Shown: positions 1 through 6,700 of the stretch, piece by piece
Numbering within the stretch: position 1 is the first letter of the stretch
Layout of the letters: each line of letters opens with the position of its first letter
Made by a program: the position numbers and the translations under genes
Notes under the pieces: model-generated
Databases searched by the model: none
What the model saw: the letters and a program-made list of their open reading frames with translations, nothing else
What the model was told of the DNA's origin: nothing
Source: LMUY01 sp964246185
GTDB lineage: Bacteria; Pseudomonadota; Alphaproteobacteria; Acetobacterales; Acetobacteraceae
Assembly (NCBI GenBank): GCA_964246185.1
Contig: CAXTPP010000127.1
Coordinates: 1-9,803 of the forward strand
DNA: 9,803 nucleotides
Direction: 5' to 3'

Positions 1-50
1 GAAGTTCACTCCGAGCCAGCCCCAAGTACGGCGAACTTCCAAATCGGGAC
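1..50. mobile_element. Possible insertion-sequence end interrupting radC
   Basis: Read on the minus strand, the sequence right after the expected radC end begins TGTCCCGATTTGG (51-39). It contains GAAGTTCGC (39-31), which recurs inverted as GAAGTTCAC (1-9 on the plus strand). TGT-type ends with sub-terminal repeats are seen in IS21-like elements. Only 50 bp are available, so this is suggestive at best. Confidence 0.25.
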
Positions 51-1060
51 ACTAGATGCCCTTCCCGCCGAAAGCTGAACCACCGCCCGTTGCCGACGAT
101 GATATGGTCCTGCACGTCCAGCCCCACCACCCGGCAGGCGGCCTGCACCAGCTGCGTCATCTCGAAATCGGCCGGGGATGGCGATGGATCGCCGCTGGGA
201 TGGTTGTGCACCAGGATCACCGAGCGCGCGCCCAGCTCCAGCGCGCGCCGCACCACCTCGCGCGGGTAGACCGGCGTATGGTTGACGGTGCCGCGCGCCT
301 GCGCCTCGTCCGCTTGCACCTGGCCCTGGGCGTCCAGGAACAGGATGCGGAAATGCTCCAGCGGCTCCCGCGCCAGCACGGCGGTCAGGTAGTGGATCAG
401 GGCGTCGAAGCTGGTCAGCGCCGGTTGCTGCATGATCGCGGCACGGGACATGCGCAGCGCCGCAGCGTGAACCAGCTTGATGGCGGCGACGCTGTGCGCG
501 CCGAAACCGGGCATGGCGAGCAGGTCGCGCGGCGACAGCGCCAGCACGGCCGCGAAGCTGCCATGCCGGGTGACGGCGCGCTGCGCGGCGGCTGCGCCGT
601 CCGGGACCACCCGCGCGAGCAGGGCTGCCAGCAGGTCGGCGTCGCTCGCTTCAGCCAGGGGGGCGGACGTCTCCGGCGACGGCTCGGCCGTCGATTGCTG
701 AACCGCCGGCCAGTCCACGAACGGGGCGGCGGCATCAGCGAAACCGGGCGGCATGGCAACCGCCGGCAGCGCCTGAAGGCGGCCGATCGCGCTGGTGACG
801 GCCGCCTGCACCTCCTGCCGGAGACGATGCAGCGGCGGGCCGCCGGGCTGCGCCGGCGCGACGGCGACGGCCCGTTGCGCAGTGCAGTAAGGCTGGTGCT
901 CGACGGTGACCCAGCGGGCGCCCGGGATCGCGCTGACGGCCTCGCGGGCGGCCGGGATGGCGCGGGCGGGGGTGACGCCATCCGGCAGGTTGTATGACCC
1001 GAGGGCAATGACCGCGTCGAAGGCCAGCGGCGCGGCCGGACGCCGCGGGCGCCACCACAT
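1..1060 (-). CDS. radC: RadC-family JAB/MPN+ domain protein, C-terminus off window
   Basis: Translated by hand; the frame is open to the left edge, giving 353 codons and no stop. Residues about 135-205 match the RadC N-terminal domain, with a helix-hairpin-helix at 183-194 (MPGFGAHSVAAI). The MPN domain follows: FRILFLD, E252, then RGTVNHTPVYPREVV and an intact JAMM motif HNHPSGDPSPSPAD with H285, H287 and D298. These are the expected metal ligands. RadC proteins are presumed zinc-dependent JAB hydrolases; a direct DNA-repair role is not established. The family is usually near 230 residues. Here about 130 N-terminal residues are unrecognised, and M103 is a possible later start. ATG 1060 is the first ATG after the in-frame stop, 28 bp below the neighbouring RadC paralogue, so co-transcription is likely. 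The Shine-Dalgarno is weak. A five-codon ORF (ATG at 1077) ends in TGATG over this start. The family's usual end is reached near residue 336 (FSFRREGHL), but the frame continues. Confidence 0.85.
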   Translation of the reverse strand, partial: MWWRPRRPAAPLAFDAVIALGSYNLPDGVTPARAIPAAREAVSAIPGARWVTVEHQPYCTAQRAVAVAPAQPGGPPLHRLRQEVQAAVTSAIGRLQALPAVAMPPGFADAAAPFVDWPAVQQSTAEPSPETSAPLAEASDADLLAALLARVVPDGAAAAQRAVTRHGSFAAVLALSPRDLLAMPGFGAHSVAAIKLVHAAALRMSRAAIMQQPALTSFDALIHYLTAVLAREPLEHFRILFLDAQGQVQADEAQARGTVNHTPVYPREVVRRALELGARSVILVHNHPSGDPSPSPADFEMTQLVQAACRVVGLDVQDHIIVGNGRWFSFRREGHLVSRFGSSPYLGLARSEL

Positions 1061-1088
1061 CAGGGCTGCCCACTCATGGCAGGCCCGA

Positions 1089-1823
1089 TCATAGCAGACC
1101 CAGGCGCTTGAGGCTCACGGCGTTGCCCGCGCCGAACAGCCAGTGGTCGTGCACGGCGATCGACAGCACCGCGGCGGCGCGCAGGATGCAGCCGGTCAGC
1201 TCCATGTCCCGGTCCGTCGGCTCCGGCCTGCCCGGCCTGCAGGTGACGAGGATCAGTGCGGTCGCGTGCAGCCGGATCGCGCTTTTAGCGACCGCAAGGC
1301 TGATCTCGGAGGGTCGCTCGCCCTCGTCGTGCCGCGCCTCGGCCAGCAGCTGGTTGCGGTTGTTGAGCAACAGGACGGCCAGGTGCGCCGGGCTTTGCAG
1401 CCGGGCTGGCAAGCCCAGGTGGTCGGTCAGCCGCTCGAACGTGTTGAGCAGCGGGCGGGAGCGGATTTCGGCTTGCGCGAGCCGCCGGGCGCTCTCGGCC
1501 ACCAGGTCGAACACGCCAATGGTGGAGTCGTCCAGGCTGGCCCGGCGCAGGTCTGTGGCGGGTGCTGCCAGCGAGCGGTCCAGCGAACCGAACCGGTTTA
1601 TCACCGCCTTGGCCAGCGGCTTGGTGTCCCGGCGCGGGATGCTCAGGAACAGCAGCATCTCCAGCACCTCGTAGTCCGCAAGCCCATCAGGGCCGTTGGC
1701 CAGCAGGCGCGCCCGCATTCGGCCCCTGTGGCCCTGCGGCCCAGTGCTGGCGAACGGCGCATCGCTCGGTGATTTGGGCAAAGGCATGGCGGCAGCAGAC
1801 CACATCTTACAGTCGTATGCCAT
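1089..1823 (-). CDS. Degenerate RadC paralogue lacking the JAMM HxH (MPN-minus)
   Basis: 244 residues from ATG 1823. The frame opens further up to a GTG at 1907, but those 28 residues look non-coding. The N-terminal half is clearly RadC: GHRGRMRARLL, then DGLADYEVLEMLLFLSIPRR and KPLAKAVINRFGSL. The C-terminal half keeps the MPN fold signature (LAVLLLNNRNQLLAE, ATALILV, SIAVHDHWLFGAG, and the classic GLL ending). The catalytic centre is gone. Where RadC has HNHPSGDP, this protein has TCRPGRPEP (residues 194-202), so both histidines are lost. The TVxHTPVYPREVV segment is replaced by GERPSEISLAVAKS, and the helix-hairpin-helix glycines are also lost. The downstream aspartate (D206) and upstream glutamate (E162) remain. 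The frame is intact and codon use is normal, so this reads as a maintained non-catalytic paralogue rather than a fresh pseudogene. It lies 28 bp upstream of a catalytic-type RadC on the same strand. Family assignment is firm; function is unknown. Confidence 0.85.
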   Translation of the reverse strand: MAYDCKMWSAAAMPLPKSPSDAPFASTGPQGHRGRMRARLLANGPDGLADYEVLEMLLFLSIPRRDTKPLAKAVINRFGSLDRSLAAPATDLRRASLDDSTIGVFDLVAESARRLAQAEIRSRPLLNTFERLTDHLGLPARLQSPAHLAVLLLNNRNQLLAEARHDEGERPSEISLAVAKSAIRLHATALILVTCRPGRPEPTDRDMELTGCILRAAAVLSIAVHDHWLFGAGNAVSLKRLGLL

Positions 1824-1844
1824 TGCGCTGCGACGCTCTTCGAT

Positions 1845-1868
1845 GTCTGCGGCAGACCCTGGTTTATA
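1845..1868 (-). promoter_or_regulatory. Putative -10 box and palindrome upstream of the RadC-like pair
   Basis: On the minus strand TATAAA (1868-1863) is a good -10 candidate about 40 bp before ATG 1823. No convincing -35 lies 16-18 bp further up. Just downstream is the perfect palindrome GTCTG-CGG-CAGAC (1845-1857), placed where a repressor could block initiation or where the leader RNA could fold. This is a motif-level call only. Confidence 0.3.
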
Positions 1869-1904
1869 CCGCGCCGCCGCAGGTCGTGGGCTGCCTTGCC
1901 CAAA

Positions 1905-1926
1905 CACAAGATTGTGCGCTGCACAA
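1905..1926. promoter_or_regulatory. Overlapping inverted repeats (TTGTGC half-sites)
   Basis: CACAA-GA-TTGTG (1905-1916) shares its right arm with TTGTGC-GCT-GCACAA (1912-1926). Three half-sites of the same core are therefore packed into 22 bp. The cluster lies above the minus-strand -10 candidate and below the plus-strand terminator unit, a position suited to an operator. It does not match the alphaproteobacterial LexA (GAAC-N7-GTTC) or CtrA (TTAA-N7-TTAA) sites. The regulator is unknown. Confidence 0.3.
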
Positions 1927-1965
1927 AAAAACGGTTGCTCTCACCGCCGGATGGTGGCCCTATCC

Positions 1966-2048
1966 TCTCGCGGCGTTGTTTCGACGCGCCGCATTGGACG
2001 TTTCCTCCCTAAACTTGGCGGCACCCCCGGGTGCCGCCTTCTTTTTCG
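1966..2048 (+). ncRNA. Candidate small RNA ending in a strong intrinsic terminator
   Basis: No convincing plus-strand gene precedes the terminator at 2017-2048, so a short transcript is a reasonable explanation. The proposed RNA has a first hairpin, GCGGCG (1970-1975) paired with CGCCGC (1987-1992). An unpaired linker follows, carrying TTTCCTCCCTAAAC (2001-2014), then the terminator stem. A pyrimidine-rich CCUCCC between hairpins resembles the anti-Shine-Dalgarno loops of several alphaproteobacterial small RNAs. A weak promoter may be TTGCTC (1935-1940) with TATCCT (1961-1966), but the 20-nt spacer is too long for a standard sigma-70 site. The 5' end is a guess. Alternatively the hairpin only ends the DUF488 transcript arriving from the other side. 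Confidence 0.35.
2017..2048 (+). terminator. Rho-independent terminator, possibly bidirectional
   Basis: GGCGGCACCC (2017-2026) pairs perfectly with GGGTGCCGCC (2029-2038) and is followed on the plus strand by TTCTTTTT. It is a textbook intrinsic terminator for plus-strand transcription. On the minus strand the same stem begins 20 nt after the DUF488 stop, but is followed only by AAGTTT, so termination in that direction would be weaker. Confidence 0.8.
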
Positions 2049-2057
2049 ACGGAAACC

Positions 2058-2513
2058 TCATGCGCTCGCGGCTATCCGTAGATGCTCCACGTGGAAGCCG
2101 TGCCGCCTCGCCAGCATCTCGCTGACTCGGCAGCGGTGGCAGGTGGCCGGATCGGCTTCGTAGCACAGCAGGCAGGCGTTGCCCTTTGCAGCCATGTCAG
2201 CCGCCCGGGCAAGGTCCAGCGTCGCTTCCGCCGTGGCCAGGCGCGCCTCCACGATGTCCCAGAAACGCGGCCATTGCCGGCCGCGGTTGGCCTCCCGTCC
2301 CTCCGGCGGAGTGCCCAACGCGCGCAGGTGATGGTAGGCTATGCCTGCATCAGCCAGCCCGGCCGCAAGCTGACGCTTGGAGAAGCCGGGCCGGCGGGAC
2401 AGCGGCAGGTCCCGCACGTCGATCACCACCGCCACGCCTGCCTGGCGCAGGGCGATGAGGAAATCGGCGAAGGCCGTCTTCTCATAGCCGATGGTATATA
2501 GCTTGCGAAGCAT
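2058..2513 (-). CDS. DUF488 family protein
   Basis: 151 residues, typical length for the family. The N-terminus has the DUF488 opening TIGY (7-10). It is followed by DVRDLPLSRRPGFSK (32-46), then YHHLRALGTP (60-69) and, near the C-terminus, LLCYEADPATCHR (115-127). The cysteine-histidine cluster in that last motif is the family hallmark. No signal peptide or membrane segment is seen, so it is presumably cytoplasmic. The biochemical role of DUF488 is not established. The ATG at 2513 overlaps the upstream gene's stop as TGATG, which points to translational coupling with the CobW-like gene at 2513-2791. It was chosen over the much longer open frame to the right because homology begins exactly there. 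The transcript probably ends at the hairpin at 2017-2038. Confidence 0.9.
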   Translation of the reverse strand: MLRKLYTIGYEKTAFADFLIALRQAGVAVVIDVRDLPLSRRPGFSKRQLAAGLADAGIAYHHLRALGTPPEGREANRGRQWPRFWDIVEARLATAEATLDLARAADMAAKGNACLLCYEADPATCHRCRVSEMLARRHGFHVEHLRIAASA

Positions 2514-2791
2514 CAGCCTGGCCGGTAGCGGGCGGAGAGCACCGAGTCCGACTGCACGGCGGCCAGCACTGCTGGGTCGGGGGAGGCGAGCACGACCCTG
2601 GTGAACCACGGCACCTCGCCGCGGACACGTTGCAGGAACAACCGGTCCAGCGCAGCTGCGGCCGGTGCGCGTGCGGCACAGCATGCACAGCCTGCCGCAT
2701 GGACCGGCCCTGGCTGCGGCGGCAGCACGGCGTCGAGCGGACCAGGCTCGACGCCGAACACGACGGGGATGCGCGCGTCTATGAACACCAT
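2513..2791 (-). CDS. Small CobW/G3E GTPase-like protein without a P-loop
   Basis: 92 residues. The middle, GCACC (34-38, with C35, C37 and C38), matches the metal-binding GCxCC signature of CobW/COG0523 G3E GTPases. What follows (LDRLFLQRVRGEVPWFTRVVLAS, then AVLAAVQSDSVLSARYR) also tracks the segment after that motif in CobW proteins, ending where they continue into GVVTxVDA. The Walker A loop that should lie well before the cysteines is absent, as are the guanine-specificity motifs and the C-terminal domain. It therefore cannot be a conventional GTPase. G3E proteins are metal chaperones or insertases, so a small metal-binding role is possible but unproven. The start ATG (2791) has no strong Shine-Dalgarno and faces the ArsR-methyltransferase gene across 40 bp. 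The stop overlaps the DUF488 start. It could be a stable mini-protein or a remnant held in an operon. Confidence 0.65.
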   Translation of the reverse strand: MVFIDARIPVVFGVEPGPLDAVLPPQPGPVHAAGCACCAARAPAAAALDRLFLQRVRGEVPWFTRVVLASPDPAVLAAVQSDSVLSARYRPG

Positions 2792-2797
2792 CCCATA

Positions 2798-2819
2798 GAC
2801 ATAAGCATGTCTTTATGTC
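2798..2819. promoter_or_regulatory. Operator between the divergent cobW-like and arsR-methyltransferase genes
   Basis: GACATAA (2798-2804) and TTATGTC (2813-2819) form a perfect 7+7 inverted repeat with an 8-bp spacer. Inside it a second ATGTC (2807-2811) gives a shorter dyad GACAT-N4-ATGTC and a direct repeat. It occupies over half of the 40-bp gap between the starts at 2791 and 2832, so both promoters must overlap it. The AT-rich core stands out against the GC-rich surroundings. It is the natural binding site for the ArsR-domain protein encoded at 2832, which would then control itself, metH and the divergent pair. The protein-site pairing is inferred. Confidence 0.65.
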
Positions 2820-2831
2820 ATAGCAATCCGC

Positions 2832-3791
2832 ATGGATACCCTGCTCGCCGCCCTGCGCGCCGCCGCCGAGCCGACCCGGCTGCGGCTGCTCGCCCTCGCG
2901 GCCCGCGGCGCGTTCTGCGTGGTCGAGTTCACCGAGATCCTTGGCCAGTCGCAGCCCCGGCTGTCCCGCCACCTTCGGCTTCTCGTGGAGGCGGGCGTCA
3001 TGGAGCGGGTGCGAGAGGGCGCCAACGTGTGGTTCACGCTGCCCCCTGGCGACACCATGGTGCGTAACCTGCTCGCCCGGCTGCCCATGGCGGACCCGGT
3101 GCTGGAAGCCGACCGCCGCCAGGCCGCCCGCGTGCTGGCCGAGCGCGCCCGCATCGCGTCGGCCAGCTTCCGCCGGCAAGGGGTCGATTGGGACGAGGCG
3201 CATGCCCTCGCCCTCCCGGTGACCGACATCGAGCGCGCGGTGCTCGCCGCGGTGGGCCCGGCGCCCGGCCGCCTGCTGGACGTGGGCGCCGGCACTGGCC
3301 GCCTGCTCGAGCTGCTTGCCCCCCGGGTGGAGCGCGGCCTGGGGGTGGACGCCAGCCGGGCCATGCTCGCCCTCGCACGCTCGCGCCTGGCCAAGCCGGA
3401 GCTGGCCCACTGCGCCGTGCGCCAGGCGGACATGTACCGCCTTCCCCTCGCCGACGCCTCGTTCGACACCATCATCCTGCAGATGGTGCTGCACTATGCC
3501 GAAGACCCGGCGGCCGCGATGGCCGAGGCTGCCCGGGTGCTGCGTCCCGGCGGCCTGCTGCTGGTCGTGGACCTGCTGCAGCACGGCCGCACCGACTTGG
3601 TGGACCGCCTCGCCCATCGCTGGCCCGGCTTCGACGACGCCGGGGTCACCGCCCTGTTCGACGCCACCGGGCTGATGCCCGGTTCCGCTTGCACCATACC
3701 CGGCGCGCTGCCAGTGCGCCTCTGGCCCGCCACCATCCCAGCCCTCATCTCAGCCGGGGCGCCTGCCCTGGCCCTCAAGGAACTCGCATGA
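2832..3791 (+). CDS. ArsR-family regulator fused to a SAM-dependent methyltransferase
   Basis: 319 residues in two domains. Residues 1-80 are an ArsR winged helix: AEPTRLRLLALAARG, a recognition helix in QSQPRLSRHLRLLVEAG (39-55), and a wing ending VWFTL. The CxC metal box of arsenic sensors is missing (only FCVVEF at 28-33), so it is unlikely to sense arsenic or metals that way. Residues 135-250 are a class I methyltransferase: LLDVGAGTGRL (148-158), the acidic D173 after the second strand, QADMYRLPLADASFD (198-212), and VLRPGGLLLVVD (236-247). This architecture is common next to methionine-cycle genes in alphaproteobacteria, where SAM or SAH is the likely effector. Real methyltransferase activity is unproven. 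It ends in ATGA, overlapping the metH start, so the two are one operon. The start follows an operator-like dyad and has no clear Shine-Dalgarno. Confidence 0.92.
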   Translation: MDTLLAALRAAAEPTRLRLLALAARGAFCVVEFTEILGQSQPRLSRHLRLLVEAGVMERVREGANVWFTLPPGDTMVRNLLARLPMADPVLEADRRQAARVLAERARIASASFRRQGVDWDEAHALALPVTDIERAVLAAVGPAPGRLLDVGAGTGRLLELLAPRVERGLGVDASRAMLALARSRLAKPELAHCAVRQADMYRLPLADASFDTIILQMVLHYAEDPAAAMAEAARVLRPGGLLLVVDLLQHGRTDLVDRLAHRWPGFDDAGVTALFDATGLMPGSACTIPGALPVRLWPATIPALISAGAPALALKELA

Positions 3792-6700
3792 CCCGGCCAC
3801 ACCTGCTCGACGCCCTGCGTGACCGCGTGCTGCTGTGCGACGGCGGCATGGGCAGCCGGGTGCAGGCGCTGACGCTCGACGTGGAGCGCGACTACTGGGA
3901 CCGGGAGAACTGCACGGAGGTGCTGAACCTGTCCCGCCCCGACCTGGTGCGGGAAATCCACCGCGGCTACTACGCCGCAGGCGCAGACATGGTGGAGACC
4001 AACAGCTTCGGCGGCAGCCCCATCACCCTTGCGGAGTTCGACCTGCAGGACCGCACGCACGAGATCAACAAGTTGGCGGGCGAACTGGCGCGCGAGGCGG
4101 CGGACAGCTTCGGCGACGGGCGGCACCGCTGGGTGCTCGGCTCGATCGGGCCGGGCACCAAGCTGCCATCGCTCGGCAACATCGCCTACGACCCGCTGGA
4201 GCAGGCGTTGGCCGAGCAGTCCGCCGGGCTGATCGCGGGCGGGGTGGACGCCATTCTGATCGAGACCTGCCAGGACACGCTGCAGATCAAGGCCGCAGTC
4301 AACGGCGCCAAGATCGCCCGCGCCGCCGCTGGCAAGGACACGCCTATCTTCGTGCAAGTGACGGTCGAGACCACCGGCACCTTGCTGGTCGGCCCCGACA
4401 TCGCCGCCGCCGCCACGGTGGTGCACGCGCTGGACGTGCCGTTGATCGGGCTGAACTGCGCCACCGGCCCGCAGGAGATGGCCGAGCATGTGCGCTGGCT
4501 CGCGGCGAACTGGCCGGGCCTGCTGAGCATCCAGCCGAACGCCGGGCTGCCCGAGCTGGTGAACGGCGCGACCCATTACCCGCTGGGCGCTGCGGAAATG
4601 GCGAGCTGGGTCGAGCGCTTCGTGCTGGAGGACGGGCTGAACCTGGTCGGCGGCTGCTGCGGCACCAGCGTTCCGCACATCGAGGCCCTCGACGCGATGC
4701 TGCGCCGGCTGGGAGAGCACCGCCCTGCCCCGGTGGCGCGCAGCCATCACTGGGTGCCGTCGGTCGCCAGCCTGTACGGGCAGACGCCGCTGCGGCAGGA
4801 GAACAGCTACTTCTCCATCGGCGAACGCTGCAACGCCAACGGCAGCAAGCGGTGGCGCGAGCTGCAGGAGCGCGGCGACTGGGACGCGGCCGTGTCCGTC
4901 GGGCGCGAGCAGGTGACGGAAGGCAGCAACAGCCTCGACGTCTGCACCGCCTTCGTGGGCCGCGATGAGGTGGCGGAGATGAACGAGGTCATCACCCGCT
5001 TCACCAGCAGCGTCAACGCGCCCCTGGTGATCGACAGCACCGAGACCAGAGTCCTCGAAAGCGCGCTGAAGCTGCACGGCGGCAAGCCGATCATCAACTC
5101 GATCAACCTCGAGGACGGCGAGGCGCACGCTGCCGCCCGGCTCGTGCTGGCGAAGAAGTTCGGCGCCGCCGTCATCGCCGGCACGATCGACGAGGCTGGC
5201 ATGGCCAAGACGGCGGAGCGCAAGCTGGAGATCGCCGAACGGCTGGTGGCGTTCTGCTGCGGCCAGCACGGCCTGCCGCAATCGGACCTGATGATCGATC
5301 CGCTGGCGCTGGTGGTCACGACCGGCAACGAGGACGAGCGCAAGCTCGCACTATGGACGCTGCAAGGCATCCAGGCGATCCACGACAAGTTCCCGGACGT
5401 GCAAATCGTCTTAGGGCTGTCCAACGTGAGCTTCGGCCTCAACGCCGCCGCCCGCGTCGTGCTCAACTCCGTGTTCTTGGACATGGCGGTCAAGGCCGGC
5501 ATGACGGCGGCCATCGTGCACGTCAGCAAAATTCGGCCCCTGCACCAGATTGCGCCGGAGGAGGTGCAGGTCGCCGAGGACCTGCTGCTGGACCGCCGCC
5601 GCGAGGGCTACGATCCGCTGCACCGCATGTTGGAGCTATTTACCGACCGCAAGCTGGCCGACGCCGCAAAGAAGACGCGCGCCGAAACGGTCGAGAGCCG
5701 CCTGAAGGACCGCATCGTCGATGGCGACCGCAAGGGCCTGTCCGACGAGCTGGACGAGGCGATGCGCACGCTGCCGCCGCTTACCATCATCAACGAAATC
5801 CTGCTGGACGGCATGAAGGTGGTGGGCGAGCTGTTCGGCGCGGGCAAGATGCAGCTGCCGTTCGTGCTGCAATCGGCGGAGACCATGAAGGCGGCCGTGG
5901 CGCACCTGGAACCCTTCATGGAGAAGGCGGTGGGCCAGGAGAAAGGCACCATCGTGCTCGCCACCGTGAAGGGGGACGTGCACGACATCGGCAAGAACCT
6001 GGTCGACATCATTCTGACCAACAACGGCTACCGCGTGGTCAACCTCGGCATCAAGGTGACGCTGGCCGACATGGTGGCCGCCGCCAAGCAGCACCACGCC
6101 CACGCCATCGGCATGTCCGGCCTGCTGGTGAAGTCCACGGTGGTGATGCGCGAGAACCTCGAGGAGATGACCCGGCAGGGCCTGGACATCCCCGTCATGC
6201 TCGGCGGCGCGGCGCTCACCCGCAACTACGTGGAGGATGACTGCGTGCAGTCCTACGCATGCGGCCGGGTGGTTTACGCGCGCGACGCGTTCGACGGCCT
6301 GCACCTGATGGACAAGGTGACCGGCAACGGCTTCGACGACTATCTCGCGGCCATCCAGTCCAAGCGCACCGGAAAGACCCGCAACACGAAGCGCACGCTC
6401 GGCCAGGCGGACAAAGCCGCGTTCCGCCCGGTGGACGTGGCCGAGGTGCGCGCCCGTAGGCAAGGCCTAACGCAGGGCGTCCCCGTCGTGCAGCCGCCGT
6501 TCTGGGGCGCCAGGGTGCTGGAAAGCACGCCCAAGGCGGTGCTGCCGTTCCTGAACGAGCGCAGCCTGTATCAATTCCAGTGGGGCTTCCGCAAGCAGGG
6601 CCGCACGCTGGAGGACTTCCTCGGCTGGGCCAAGCAGGAGCTGCGCCCGGTGATGAAGCGCATGTTCGCGCTCTGCGAGGCGGACGCCATCCTGCGGCCG

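Noticed and set aside
56..997. Long plus-strand open frame of 313 codons
   Set aside because: It is antisense to the RadC gene with the intact HNHPSG motif; its product is Arg/His-rich low-information sequence with no family features.
1108..2163. Several overlapping plus-strand open frames
   Set aside because: They lie opposite the RadC-like gene or are GC-driven shadows without homology; none has a Shine-Dalgarno and a recognisable product.
2514..3617. Leftward extension making DUF488 part of a 519-residue protein
   Set aside because: The extra N-terminal part is antisense to the ArsR-methyltransferase and Gln/His/Arg-rich. DUF488 homology begins exactly at ATG 2513.
3188..3787. N-terminal 200-residue extension of MetH
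   Set aside because: This frame overlaps the ArsR-methyltransferase gene and is Pro/Arg-rich; MetH homology begins just after ATG 3788, which overlaps the previous stop as ATGA.
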